A DNA stretch of 43,797 nt from positions 1 to 43,797 of the forward strand of contig CAJBVW010000050.1 in the NCBI GenBank assembly GCA_903959175.1. Reading direction: 5' to 3'. The notes under the pieces were generated by a model. That model was not told the origin of the DNA. It did no database searches and saw only the letters and a program-made list of their open reading frames with translations. How positions within the stretch are numbered: position 1 is the stretch's first letter; each line of letters starts with the position of its first letter. The translations under genes were made by a program, and so were the position numbers. This DNA is from an uncultured Pseudomonadota bacterium. GTDB lineage: Bacteria > Myxococcota_A > UBA796 > SXON01. Below are positions 7,441 through 16,169 of the stretch, one piece after another.

Positions 7441-10440
7441 ATGTCTGATTCGGGCTCCGCCGCGCGGCCGCTCCGCGCCCTCCTGCTCCTCGGCTCCGCG
7501 ACCGCGCTCCTCCCCGGATGTGCGCCCGAGGGCTGTCTCTCCGGCGCGGAGGACTGCGTCGTCCCCTCCCCCTGCGAGACCGTCGCCTTCACTTGCGACG
7601 GTGGCTCCTCCGAGGTCTACGTCCTCGGCGTCGGCGATACGCTCCCCACCGAGAACGACACCCTCGCCTCGCCCGGCGACATCGTGCTCGCCAACGAGCA
7701 GATCGTCGCGGTGATCGAGGCGCTCGACCACCCGCACTACCTCGGGCCCACCGGCGGCGGCCTGATCGACCTCTACTCCCGCGGCGCGGCCAACGACTCG
7801 CTCCGCCACGTGTTCCCGACCACGGGCGTCCTCCCCGGCGACGCCGCGAACTTCACGTCCGTCGAGGTCCTGGAGGACGGCGACATCAAGGCCGTCCAGC
7901 TCCTCGGCACCCTCGACGGCTACCCCGACGTGCGCGTCGCCCAGCGCTACGAGATCCGCCCCTGCGAGCCCGGCGTGCGCATCCGCACCGAGATCGTCAA
8001 CGGCACCCCCGACTCCCTCTCCTGGTTCCCGACCGACGCCTGGTACTTCGGCGACCGCGGCAACCTCCCCTTCGTGCCCGGCAAGGGCATGGGCTTCACG
8101 TACCCGCCGTTCGGGTTGTCCACGTTGCTCGACGGCTTCCGCGACGTGCCGTTCATGGTGTCGAGCACCCACAGCGCCGCCGCGGCCTCCTACGCCGAGG
8201 TCGCGTGCAGCGAGGACGCCCTCTCCGGCTTCCACAGCGTGCAGATCTCCGCGATCGGGCAATCCCCGCGCGTCGTGCCGCCCCGCGACTACAGCGTGTT
8301 CGAGCGCTTCATCGCCGCGGTGGACGGTCGCTCCGTCTCCTCCGCCGCGGACGTGGCGCTGGAGCTCCGCCGCCAGCTCTTCGGCGAAGAATTCACCGAG
8401 CTCTCCGGCACGGTGGACGCCCCCGGCGGCACCATCGGCGAGGGCCTCCGCGTGAGCGTGCTCGTCTCCGAGGGCACCGCCGCCACGCCGGTCGACGCGC
8501 GCACCCCGTGGTCCCACACCTACCCGAACGACGACGGCACCTGGACCGTGCGCGTGCCCGCGGATCGCGACTACGTCGTCACGGCTGAAGCGTTCGGGCG
8601 CACCGAGGCCGAGGTCGAGGTGAGCGTCGGGAGCGCCGCGGCGACCGCCCCCGCCCTGACCCTCCCGGCCGTCGGCGAGGTCACGATCGACGCCCTCGTG
8701 GACGGCGCCGAGGACCACCTCCTCGTGTTCGTGGTCCCCGCGGACGACGCGACCGACGAGGCCACCGACGGCGAGATGTACGGCCACTTCGGCGCCTGCG
8801 CGCCGCTGCTCGGCAACCCGCACGGCCCCTCCCCGGCGTGCAACCGCGTGCTCGTCGACGGCCCCACGACGATCACCATCCCGCCCGGCACCTACGACTT
8901 CTTCACGGTCGCCGGCCCGTTCACGACGATGGGCGCGGCGCTCGGCGTGCGCATCGAGGCCGGCACCGGCCAGTCCGTCCTCCTCGAGCTCGAGTCCCTC
9001 GATCTGCAGCCCGCCGGCACGCTCTCCGGTGACTTCCACATCCACGGCGGCGCCTCGTTCGACTCGGGCATCCCCGACGCCGACCGCGTGAAGGCCTTCC
9101 TCGCCTCGCGCATCCAGGTGCTCGCGACGACCGAGCACGACACCGTGTGGGACTACTCCGACGCGGCGGAGTCCCTCGGCGCCGCCGACCGCCTCCACCT
9201 CATCGCGGGCACCGAGTCCACCGGCCACATCCTCTTCCCGTTCCGCAGCGACTACGGCTTCCCGCTCGTCGTCGGGCACTGGAACTTCTGGCCGCTCACC
9301 TTCGACCCCGCCGGCCCCTGGCGCGGCGCCTCGTGGGACGAACTGGCCGAGCCGGGCGCGCTCATGACCCGCCAGCGCGACGAGGGTTCGTGGGACGACG
9401 ACATCGGCGTCGCCCAGCTCAACCACCCCGTCGGCGGCCTGCAATTCGGGCGCAACTTCGGCTGGATCAGCGCGACCGGGATGGATCTTCGCGAGCCGCC
9501 GAAGACCGAGTACGACGGCACCGGCCAGAGCCTCATCTTCCACACCCCGGACGGCGCGGACTTCTCCAACGCCGACTACGACGTGCAGGAGGTGATGAAC
9601 GGCACCAAGAACGAGCTGCTGCTCTCCTACCGGACCTACTGGTTCTACCTGCTGAACCACGGCGTCGTCCGGGCCGGCACCGCGAACAGCGACTCGCACA
9701 CGCTCACCGAGAACGTGGTCGGTACGCCGCGCACGATCGTGTGGACCGACACGACCTTCGACGCCTTCGACCTAGGTGTCTTCGACGCCTCCCTCCGCGA
9801 GGGCCGCGCCATCGGCACGAACGGCCCCATCCTCGACGCCCGCATCGTCGGTGCCGGCGAGAGCTGGACGCCGTCGGTCCTCCCCATCGAGCCCCCGGGC
9901 GACGCGACGCTCGAGCTCACCGTCACCGCGGCGCCGTGGGTGCCGGTGGACGAGGTGCGCATCGTCGTGAACGGCGTGGTCGTGCGCACGCTCCGCGACG
10001 AGCTCTCCAGCCCGACCGACCCCTTCGGCCTCGACGGCACCGAGCGCCTCGTCGTCTCCATCCCCCTCTCGGAGCTCCTGCCGCTCGAAGAGGACAGCTG
10101 GATCGTGGTCGAGGCCGGCGCGCCGCTCGAGGAGAACCTCGACCTCGACTGTGACGGCGTCCCGGACACCGGCGACAACAACGAGGACGGCGCGATCGAC
10201 GCCTTCGACGTCGACACCGACGGCAACGGCGTCGTAGACGACCTCGACCCCCTCCCCGAAGACGTCGAGGGCTGCCTCTCGACGAGCGGACCGATGACCG
10301 AGCCGCCCGAGCCCGAGCGTGGGAGCGCCGACTGGTACTTCCGCGCCGTCACCCCGCCCCACGGCTACCCGATGTCCTTCACGAACCCCTTCCTGATCGA
10401 CACCAACGGCGACGGCGACTTCAACGGAGTGGACGAGTGA
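7441..10440 (+). CDS. PHP-domain (CehA-like) lipoprotein
   Basis: A 999-aa lipoprotein with Arg residues at the N-terminus, a hydrophobic stretch and the lipobox L-P-G-C (Cys27). The first half contains beta-sandwich regions, one like a carboxypeptidase regulatory fold (about 330-410). A PHP-type metallohydrolase domain spans about 525-800. It has 'DFHIH' (D531, H533, H535), 'TTEHD' (H566), 'GTES' (E592), 'NHP' (H662) and 'NSDSH' (D751, H753), the full metal-ligand pattern of the CehA/McbA group. The C-terminus has calcium-type Asp-rich loops (about 900-930 and the last 15 residues). Known PHP enzymes hydrolyse phosphoesters or phosphonates; the substrate here is unknown. It is coupled to the next gene through a GTGATG overlap. 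Confidence 0.75.
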   Translation: MSDSGSAARPLRALLLLGSATALLPGCAPEGCLSGAEDCVVPSPCETVAFTCDGGSSEVYVLGVGDTLPTENDTLASPGDIVLANEQIVAVIEALDHPHYLGPTGGGLIDLYSRGAANDSLRHVFPTTGVLPGDAANFTSVEVLEDGDIKAVQLLGTLDGYPDVRVAQRYEIRPCEPGVRIRTEIVNGTPDSLSWFPTDAWYFGDRGNLPFVPGKGMGFTYPPFGLSTLLDGFRDVPFMVSSTHSAAAASYAEVACSEDALSGFHSVQISAIGQSPRVVPPRDYSVFERFIAAVDGRSVSSAADVALELRRQLFGEEFTELSGTVDAPGGTIGEGLRVSVLVSEGTAATPVDARTPWSHTYPNDDGTWTVRVPADRDYVVTAEAFGRTEAEVEVSVGSAAATAPALTLPAVGEVTIDALVDGAEDHLLVFVVPADDATDEATDGEMYGHFGACAPLLGNPHGPSPACNRVLVDGPTTITIPPGTYDFFTVAGPFTTMGAALGVRIEAGTGQSVLLELESLDLQPAGTLSGDFHIHGGASFDSGIPDADRVKAFLASRIQVLATTEHDTVWDYSDAAESLGAADRLHLIAGTESTGHILFPFRSDYGFPLVVGHWNFWPLTFDPAGPWRGASWDELAEPGALMTRQRDEGSWDDDIGVAQLNHPVGGLQFGRNFGWISATGMDLREPPKTEYDGTGQSLIFHTPDGADFSNADYDVQEVMNGTKNELLLSYRTYWFYLLNHGVVRAGTANSDSHTLTENVVGTPRTIVWTDTTFDAFDLGVFDASLREGRAIGTNGPILDARIVGAGESWTPSVLPIEPPGDATLELTVTAAPWVPVDEVRIVVNGVVVRTLRDELSSPTDPFGLDGTERLVVSIPLSELLPLEEDSWIVVEAGAPLEENLDLDCDGVPDTGDNNEDGAIDAFDVDTDGNGVVDDLDPLPEDVEGCLSTSGPMTEPPEPERGSADWYFRAVTPPHGYPMSFTNPFLIDTNGDGDFNGVDE

Positions 10441-11291
10441 TGGGCACCTTCCTCCTGCTCGCCGCCTCGACCCTCGCCTGGGCCGGCCCCTGCGACACCG
10501 ACACCACCGGCATCGGCGTGGGGCCCGTCACCGTGGGTTTTCTCGACGGAGACCTCGGCGTGCCACGCCGCGTCTGCGGGCGCAGCGAGGTGGCGTTCGC
10601 GCCCGGCGGCTCCGCCGTGGTGGACACCGCCAACTTCTACGGCCACATCGTCGCCGGCGGCACCTTCGACGGGAGCTGGGCCCCGACCGCGAACACCGAG
10701 GTGTACGCGAGCGTCGAGGCCGTGCGCTACGACAGCGTCATCACCCCCATCTCCGCGAGCTACCTCGGCTTCGGCCACGTCGCGGTCGGCGCCACCCAGC
10801 GCCTCTGGACCGGCGAGACGGCCGCGATCGCCGTGCATGGCCGGGTCGTCGCCCCCACCGCCGTCGGGCTGTACCAGAACGCCTGGCCGCTCGGCCTCGA
10901 CGTCGGCGTCGCCGGCACCTGGGCGCCGGTGGAGAGCCTCAGCGTGCACGCGGACGTGGGCGGCCTCGGCTCCGCGGCGGTGTCCGCCGGACCGGCCTTC
11001 CCGCGCGGCGGCGCCCGCGTCACCGTTGGCGCGGCGTGGCACCCCGTTCGGCCCTTCGCGCTCGTGCTCGATGTGACCTCGGGCTTCGGCTACACCGCGC
11101 CCGTCGATGTCGTGGCGGGCTCGCTCGGCGTGCGCGTCGGCGTCGGGAAGCGCGTCGGCATCGAGCTCGGCGCGGCGGTGCCCCTCGTGGGCCGGGAGCG
11201 CGCGCTCGCGGCGGGGGAGCTCAAGGTGAACGTGCGGCTCGGGAAGCTCGCCGACTCCGTGGCGCCCGTGGTTCCCGTCCCGACCCCCTGA
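10437..11291 (+). CDS. Putative outer-membrane beta-barrel protein
   Basis: A 284-aa exported protein with a short signal peptide cleaved near A-W-A/G. The mature part is made of alternating hydrophobic/polar strands rich in Gly, Val and Ala, such as 'RLWTGETAAIAVHGRVV' and 'GLDVGVAGTWAPVESLSVHA', which suggests 10-12 transmembrane beta strands. No close family is recognised. The GTG at 10437 has GGAG 7 nt upstream; the ATG at 10440 is the alternative. Both overlap the stop of the PHP lipoprotein, so the two are probably made together and may act together at the outer membrane. Confidence 0.6.
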   Translation: MMGTFLLLAASTLAWAGPCDTDTTGIGVGPVTVGFLDGDLGVPRRVCGRSEVAFAPGGSAVVDTANFYGHIVAGGTFDGSWAPTANTEVYASVEAVRYDSVITPISASYLGFGHVAVGATQRLWTGETAAIAVHGRVVAPTAVGLYQNAWPLGLDVGVAGTWAPVESLSVHADVGGLGSAAVSAGPAFPRGGARVTVGAAWHPVRPFALVLDVTSGFGYTAPVDVVAGSLGVRVGVGKRVGIELGAAVPLVGRERALAAGELKVNVRLGKLADSVAPVVPVPTP

Positions 11292-11298
11292 CGTCGGA

Positions 11299-11326
11299 GC
11301 GCCGCCCCCCACGCGGGAGGCGGCGC
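11299..11326. terminator. Hairpin between convergent genes
   Basis: A perfect 8-bp inverted repeat (GCGCCGCC / GGCGGCGC) with a 12-nt loop, lying between the convergent genes ending at 11291 and 11347. No T-run follows on either strand, so it may be a weak bidirectional terminator or only an RNA 3' end structure. Confidence 0.45.
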
Positions 11327-11346
11327 CCCTGTCCACACGGGAGCCC

Positions 11347-12999
11347 CTACCCGGCGGCCACGGCCACCATCCCGCCGAAGGCCGCGGCGATGGCGCTCAC
11401 CACGGCGGTCGCCACGCTCCACCACGCGGCGGTCGCGGCGGTCTTGCGCGCCTCCTCCGCCTGCCGGAGCGTCTCGTCCCGTGCGACCAGGAGCCGGCGC
11501 TCGACCTCGTCCCGGAGCGCGCGCACGCGCCGGTTCACCGAGTCCCGCGCGGCCTCCACCTGCTGGATGATGCGCTCGGCGTCGTTCTCGTCGAGGTCGC
11601 GGCGCGAGGCGAGGATCGCCTTGATGGTGTCGCGGTCGACGGCCTTGATGCGCTCGGCGATCGCGTCCGCGCCCACGCCGGGCTCCTCGAGGAGGCGCTC
11701 CACGTCCGCGCGGATGCCCTCGTAGTCGAGCCCAGGGCGCTTGAGCGACTCGAGGTAGGCGCGCACCTTGCTGGTCACGCGCTCGCGGGCCGCGGCGGTG
11801 TCGGGGCCGCCGATCGCCGGCACGCCGATGGCCTGCCCCCGCGCGAGGAGCGCCCGCCCCCACCGCTCGACGGTGTCGACGATGCGGTGCGCCTCCTCCG
11901 AGGTCACGTCGGAGCGCTGCGCGAGCACCGCCACGAGCGTGTCGCGGTCGAAGAGGCGCGCGCGCTCCTTGAGCGCCGCGAGGCCCATCGCCGGCTCCGC
12001 GAAGAGCCGCTCGAGGTCCCGCTTGATCCCGTCCGGATCGAGGGCCTCCTTGCCCGTGCTCCGCAGCCACTCCTCCACGCGGGTGCGCGCGGAGACGGCC
12101 TCGTCCTTGCTGCGCCCGGTCAGGCGGAGCGCGGTGTCGGCGACGGTGGTGAGGCGGTCCTTCCCGGAGAAGGCCTCTTCCTTGATGACCCGCAGCGCGT
12201 CGTCCACGCCCTGGGCCACCGCGTGGAGCTGCTGGACCTCCTTGCGCACATCGGCCGGGCTGATGGGCTTGGGCGCGAGCTGCTCGACGTAGCCGCGGAT
12301 CTCGTCGCGCACGCGGTCCATGCGCACGTCGCGGAAGAGCTCTTCCTTCACCGAGCGGGTGATCCGCGCGGCGACGTCGGCGGCGCGGGACTCGTCCGAA
12401 CGCGCCATCGCTCCGGACATCCCGCCCCAGGTGGTGCGGATCCCCGCGCCGACCGTGCGGAGAAGCGTCCCGACGAGAGACCACGCCGCCGTGGCCCGGA
12501 CGGTGGACATCACGAGGTAGAAGAGCGCCCAGATCGTGAGGCCGATGATCGCGCCGAGCAGCCCGCTGATCGTGAGGCTGAGCTCGACGGCGAGCCAGCT
12601 CGCGAAGAAGAGCGCGATGCTGGCCGTGACGAGCGCCCAGAGGCCGATGCCGCTGGTGAGCTGACGGGCGCGCTCCCCGAACGTGCGCCCCTTGCCGGCG
12701 CGCGGGTACCGCTCGGGCTCGTCCGAGTCGCCGGGCCCGATGCGCATCGCGCTCACCCCGGCGGCGAACGAGAGGTTGGTGAGCAGGAATTGGAAGCCGA
12801 CCGCCAGGACGAGGCCGGCGACGATGGCGAGCCAGAAGTGGGATCCCGCGAGGAGCGCGGCGGCGCGCTCCGGCGACATCGGGATCGGTTCTTGCGCGTG
12901 CGCTACGTCGACGAGCCCGGGTGTCACACCCAGCCCGCCGAAGAAGAGCACGCCGAGAAGCAGCACCTTCCGGGCCCCCCGGATTGCGAGACGAAGCAT
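11347..12999 (-). CDS. Membrane protein with helical DxxxIxxxLE repeats
   Basis: A 550-aa protein. It has a signal-like N-terminus ending in A-H-A/Q-E, three hydrophobic segments in roughly residues 45-165, a long soluble helical region (about 200-500) and a final hydrophobic segment (about 520-548). The soluble part contains at least two clear copies of a roughly 65-residue repeat. In each, 'I+.D[VL]ER[LF].EP' is followed by 'DRDT[IL].A[IV]LA.R.D[LV]', then 'EAHRIVDTVERWG' in one copy and 'DAERIIQQVEAAR' in the other. A weaker copy precedes them. I do not know the family; it resembles repeat proteins that sense or organise membranes. I chose the ATG at 12999 after a G-run; an upstream TTG at 13011 is possible. 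Divergent from the PAD gene. Confidence 0.65.
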   Translation of the reverse strand: MLRLAIRGARKVLLLGVLFFGGLGVTPGLVDVAHAQEPIPMSPERAAALLAGSHFWLAIVAGLVLAVGFQFLLTNLSFAAGVSAMRIGPGDSDEPERYPRAGKGRTFGERARQLTSGIGLWALVTASIALFFASWLAVELSLTISGLLGAIIGLTIWALFYLVMSTVRATAAWSLVGTLLRTVGAGIRTTWGGMSGAMARSDESRAADVAARITRSVKEELFRDVRMDRVRDEIRGYVEQLAPKPISPADVRKEVQQLHAVAQGVDDALRVIKEEAFSGKDRLTTVADTALRLTGRSKDEAVSARTRVEEWLRSTGKEALDPDGIKRDLERLFAEPAMGLAALKERARLFDRDTLVAVLAQRSDVTSEEAHRIVDTVERWGRALLARGQAIGVPAIGGPDTAAARERVTSKVRAYLESLKRPGLDYEGIRADVERLLEEPGVGADAIAERIKAVDRDTIKAILASRRDLDENDAERIIQQVEAARDSVNRRVRALRDEVERRLLVARDETLRQAEEARKTAATAAWWSVATAVVSAIAAAFGGMVAVAAG

Positions 13000-13136
13000 G
13001 GTCCCCCCCAAAGACGCAAGCTAGGCGCCGGCCCCTGCGAGGGAAGCGCGTCGCCCGGCGGCGGCGGACAAATCCCGGGGGCACACAGGCGGGCGCGGCG
13101 CGGGTCGGCTACGGTTGCGGGCCCCGCGGAGCCTCG

Positions 13137-14702
13137 ATGTCCTTGCGCAGCCTCTTGGTTCCGTGCGTCCTGTTCGGGCTCGCCGCCTGCACGGGCAAGC
13201 CCGACGCGGACGTGGTCACGCCCGACCCCGACGCCCTCTCGGCAGACCCGCTCTACGGTGTCCCCAACGTCGATGACGACGACCAGAACGGCGAAGTCGA
13301 CTGGGACGACGCCGGCGTGGACGGCGAGAACGACCGCGCGCTCCTCGAGCTCGGCGCCGACGGCCCCGTGGAGCTCACGCTCGCCGGAGACGTCGACGTG
13401 GTGCGGATCTGGCGGGACGGCGACATCGTGCTCGACGCCGGCGTGACCACCGCCACGGTGGACGGCGGCACGCTCGAGGTCGAGTTCGGCGGCTTCCTCG
13501 CCCAGGCGACGCTCACCGTCACCCTCGTGGACGATCCCGACGTGACCGCCACCCGCGCGCTCACCTCGGCGCCGCTCATCCTGAACAACCACATGCAGAG
13601 CGCCGAGCTCGTGGTGGCGATGTCGTACACGGGTCGCTCCGGGAACGAGGCCTTCGTGGCCGGCTTCTCCGATGCGCTCGGCGAGAGCTTCACCCCGATC
13701 GACCTGCGCGACTACCAGAACGACGTGTGGGTGCAGGACGAGCTCGAGTTCGCCACTTTGAACTCCCCGGACCACCGCATGGACGTCGTCATCGACTCCA
13801 TCCGCTCGACCCGCGGCGGCCTGGACGACGTGCCGGAAGACCTCTTCGAGGCGCCCGACACCGCGGTCCACACCTGGGGTTCCGGGCGGGCAACCTCGCA
13901 GGACTCCTTCGGCAACCTCGAGGTCTCGCCCCCCGTCACGGTCGGCGGCGTGGAGTACCCCTTCGGCCGCATCTACTGGGGCACCTACCGCGGGAAGGGA
14001 GTCACGGAAGAGCTGGCCGAGTTCCTCGAAGATCAGCGCGTGCAGGACCCCTTCCAGGTCGACAACAGCTGGCTCTGTGTCGGCCACGTCGACGAGTTCT
14101 CCAGCTTCGTGCCCGACCCCACCGCGCCCAAGGGCTTCCGCTTCCTCTACGCGGACACGCGCCTCGGCCGCACCTTCCTCGAGGGCGTCAGCCCCGAGAC
14201 CTCGCTGCCCCGGTACCGCACCGGCCACGGCTACGCGACCGTCGGAGACATGCTCGACGACGCCGCGTTGTGGTCCGCAAACGCCGACATGCAGGCCGAC
14301 TACCTCGACCCGAACCTCGCCATCTTCAAGGCCGAGCTCGGCCTGGACGACGCCGACATCGTCCTCGTCCCCGGCCTCTTCGAGGAGAACGAGCTCTGCG
14401 GCGGCGACGCCCTCGCGCTCATCCCCGCCACGGTCAACCTGGTCGTCGCCGACATCGGCACCGGCACCCCGCAGATCTTCCTGCCGGACCCGTTCCTGCG
14501 CGCCGACGAGGACGATCAAGCCTCGGACCCGTTCATCGCCGCCGTCTCCGCGCTCCTGCCCACCTCGCTCGACCTCCACTGGCTGGACGACTGGGACTGG
14601 TACCACCTCGCGTGGGGCGAGGTTCACTGCGGCAGCAACACCCAGCGTACGCCGGTTCGCGACTGGTGGACGGACGCCATGCACCTCCTGGAGGGCGAAT
14701 GA
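13137..14702 (+). CDS. Lipoprotein peptidyl-arginine deiminase (PAD/PADI-like)
   Basis: A 521-aa lipoprotein (lipobox L-A-A-C, Cys18). The body matches the PAD middle and catalytic domains of animal peptidyl-arginine deiminases, which turn peptidyl-arginine into citrulline. Visible matches are 'WVQDE' (D201), 'DSFGNLEVSPPVTVGG', 'VGHVDEFSSFVP' (H317, D319), 'KGFRFLYAD' and 'WGEVHCGSN' (C498). These correspond to human PAD4 D350, H471, D473 and C645. An Asp-rich loop at about 43-53 matches the calcium-binding start of the PAD middle domain. The N-terminal cupredoxin-like PAD domain is absent, which fits the length of 521 against about 663. GGAG lies 5 nt before the ATG. The stop overlaps the next start (ATGA). 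Activity would be periplasmic or at the cell surface. Confidence 0.9.
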   Translation: MSLRSLLVPCVLFGLAACTGKPDADVVTPDPDALSADPLYGVPNVDDDDQNGEVDWDDAGVDGENDRALLELGADGPVELTLAGDVDVVRIWRDGDIVLDAGVTTATVDGGTLEVEFGGFLAQATLTVTLVDDPDVTATRALTSAPLILNNHMQSAELVVAMSYTGRSGNEAFVAGFSDALGESFTPIDLRDYQNDVWVQDELEFATLNSPDHRMDVVIDSIRSTRGGLDDVPEDLFEAPDTAVHTWGSGRATSQDSFGNLEVSPPVTVGGVEYPFGRIYWGTYRGKGVTEELAEFLEDQRVQDPFQVDNSWLCVGHVDEFSSFVPDPTAPKGFRFLYADTRLGRTFLEGVSPETSLPRYRTGHGYATVGDMLDDAALWSANADMQADYLDPNLAIFKAELGLDDADIVLVPGLFEENELCGGDALALIPATVNLVVADIGTGTPQIFLPDPFLRADEDDQASDPFIAAVSALLPTSLDLHWLDDWDWYHLAWGEVHCGSNTQRTPVRDWWTDAMHLLEGE

Positions 14703-15622
14703 GCCTCTTCCTGTTCGCGCTCTCCCTCTCCGGCACGCTCGCCCTCGCCGGCACGCCGGCCCCCGCCCGGATCGACCCCGGCGTGGACGCCCCCGCGGCG
14801 CTCCTCCCCGCCGCGCTCCTCCCCGCTGCCAACGCCGCCCTCGCCGCTCCCAGCGCCCGGGCGCTCGCCACCGCCCCCGTGACGGACGCCACCCTCGCCG
14901 CCCTCGCCACGAACGCCGGCTGGCGCCTCCGCGCCCGCGCCGGCGCCGCCCTCGTGTGGCGGCGTGACGCCCCGCTCGCCGAGGCGATCACGACGCTCGC
15001 GCCCGTGAGCACGCGCACCGGCGCTGCCCGCTTCACCGACGCGCGCGTCCGCAGCGCCGCCGCCACGCCGCTCCTGCTCGAGCGCCTCCTCTCGGGCGTC
15101 GGGACCTCGGGCGACCGCGCCGCGATCGTCGAGGCCGTGCGCTTCTCCGAGGGCCACTGGAGCGACGCCGTCGCCGGCCTGGTCGCCGCCGAGCGGGATC
15201 CCGCCGTGCGTGAGCAGCTGGTCGGGGCGCTCCGCCACGCCGACCCGGAGGACGCCGCCGCGGCCCTCCCCCTCGCCGCGAAGGACACCTCCCCCGCCGT
15301 GCGGGCGGCCGCCATGCGCGCGATCGGGTCCCGCGAGGACGGCGCCACCTACGCCCCCCTCGCGCTCACCGCGCTGACCGACGTCGATCCCGACGTCCGC
15401 GCCCACGCCGCGCGCGCCGTCGGCTGGCTCGGCCTCTCCGCGGGCTGGGACGACGTCGTCGCCCTCCTCGCGGACCCCGACGCCGAGGTGCGCCTCAAGG
15501 CCGTCGCCGCGCTCGAGCGCCTCGACCCCGCCGCCGCCGCCGCCCTCCCCGCGATGCGCGCGCGCCTCACCGATCCCGACGCGCGCGTGGCGCGTGCCGC
15601 GGAGCGCCTCCTTGGCCGCTGA
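14699..15622 (+). CDS. Exported HEAT-repeat protein coupled to PAD
   Basis: A 307-aa protein with an N-terminal signal peptide (about 1-18, ending L-A-L-A/G). It has a run of HEAT-like helical pairs such as 'VRAAAMRAIGSRED', 'VRAHAARAVGWLG', 'VRLKAVAALERLD' and 'VARAAERLLGR' in the last 150 residues. HEAT repeats form curved protein-binding solenoids. The start codon overlaps the PAD stop by 4 nt, so the pair is translationally coupled. This protein may bind the deiminase or its substrate in the periplasm. No enzymatic motif is visible. The first 120 residues are Ala-rich and less regular. Confidence 0.75.
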   Translation: MSLFLFALSLSGTLALAGTPAPARIDPGVDAPAALLPAALLPAANAALAAPSARALATAPVTDATLAALATNAGWRLRARAGAALVWRRDAPLAEAITTLAPVSTRTGAARFTDARVRSAAATPLLLERLLSGVGTSGDRAAIVEAVRFSEGHWSDAVAGLVAAERDPAVREQLVGALRHADPEDAAAALPLAAKDTSPAVRAAAMRAIGSREDGATYAPLALTALTDVDPDVRAHAARAVGWLGLSAGWDDVVALLADPDAEVRLKAVAALERLDPAAAAALPAMRARLTDPDARVARAAERLLGR

Positions 15623-15668
15623 CGCGGGCCGATTGGAACTTATCCCTTTCTCAACCAGGGGAATGGGA

Positions 15669-16154
15669 ATGGCATGGATCTGGCTCCTCGTGGGCTGCGC
15701 CACGAACGGGGGGAACGCGGACGGCCTCGTCCTGAACGAGCTGCTCGCGCGGAACGCCGTCACGAACACCGACGACGCCGGGGAGTTCGACGACTGGGTC
15801 GAGATCTTCAACGGCGGCACCGAGCCCATCGCGCTCACGGGCCTGCACCTCTCGGACGACGCCGCCGCGCCCGCCCGCTGGCCCTTCCCCGAGGGTGACC
15901 CCCTCGAGCCCGGCGCGTACCTCCTCGTCTGGTGCGACGGGCAGCCCGAGCAGGGCGACTTCCACGCCCCGTTCAAGCTCGGCGGGAACGGCGAGTCCGT
16001 GCTCCTCTCCTACATCGAGGACGGGGCACCCACGACGCTCGACGCGGTCGATTACACCGAGCAGACCGCCGATGTTGCCTGGGCGCGGGTCCCGGACGGC
16101 GGCATCGAGTGGGTCACCGCCACGCCGACTCCGGGCGACACGAACGGCGGGTGA
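15669..16154 (+). CDS. Lamin-tail-domain lipoprotein
   Basis: A 161-aa protein with a very short hydrophobic leader and a plausible lipobox L-V-G-C (Cys10). The rest is a lamin-tail (LTD) immunoglobulin-like domain: 'LVLNELLARN', 'DDWVEIFNGGTEPIALTGLHLSDD', and a final 'WARVPDGGIEWVTATPTPGDTN'. In secreted bacterial proteins this fold often serves as an adhesion or binding module. I chose the ATG at 15669 because AGGGG lies 7 nt upstream; the ATG at 15663 is too close to that site. It follows the HEAT gene by 46 nt on the same strand. Confidence 0.75.
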   Translation: MAWIWLLVGCATNGGNADGLVLNELLARNAVTNTDDAGEFDDWVEIFNGGTEPIALTGLHLSDDAAAPARWPFPEGDPLEPGAYLLVWCDGQPEQGDFHAPFKLGGNGESVLLSYIEDGAPTTLDAVDYTEQTADVAWARVPDGGIEWVTATPTPGDTNGG

Positions 16155-16169
16155 GTTAGATGGGTTCCG

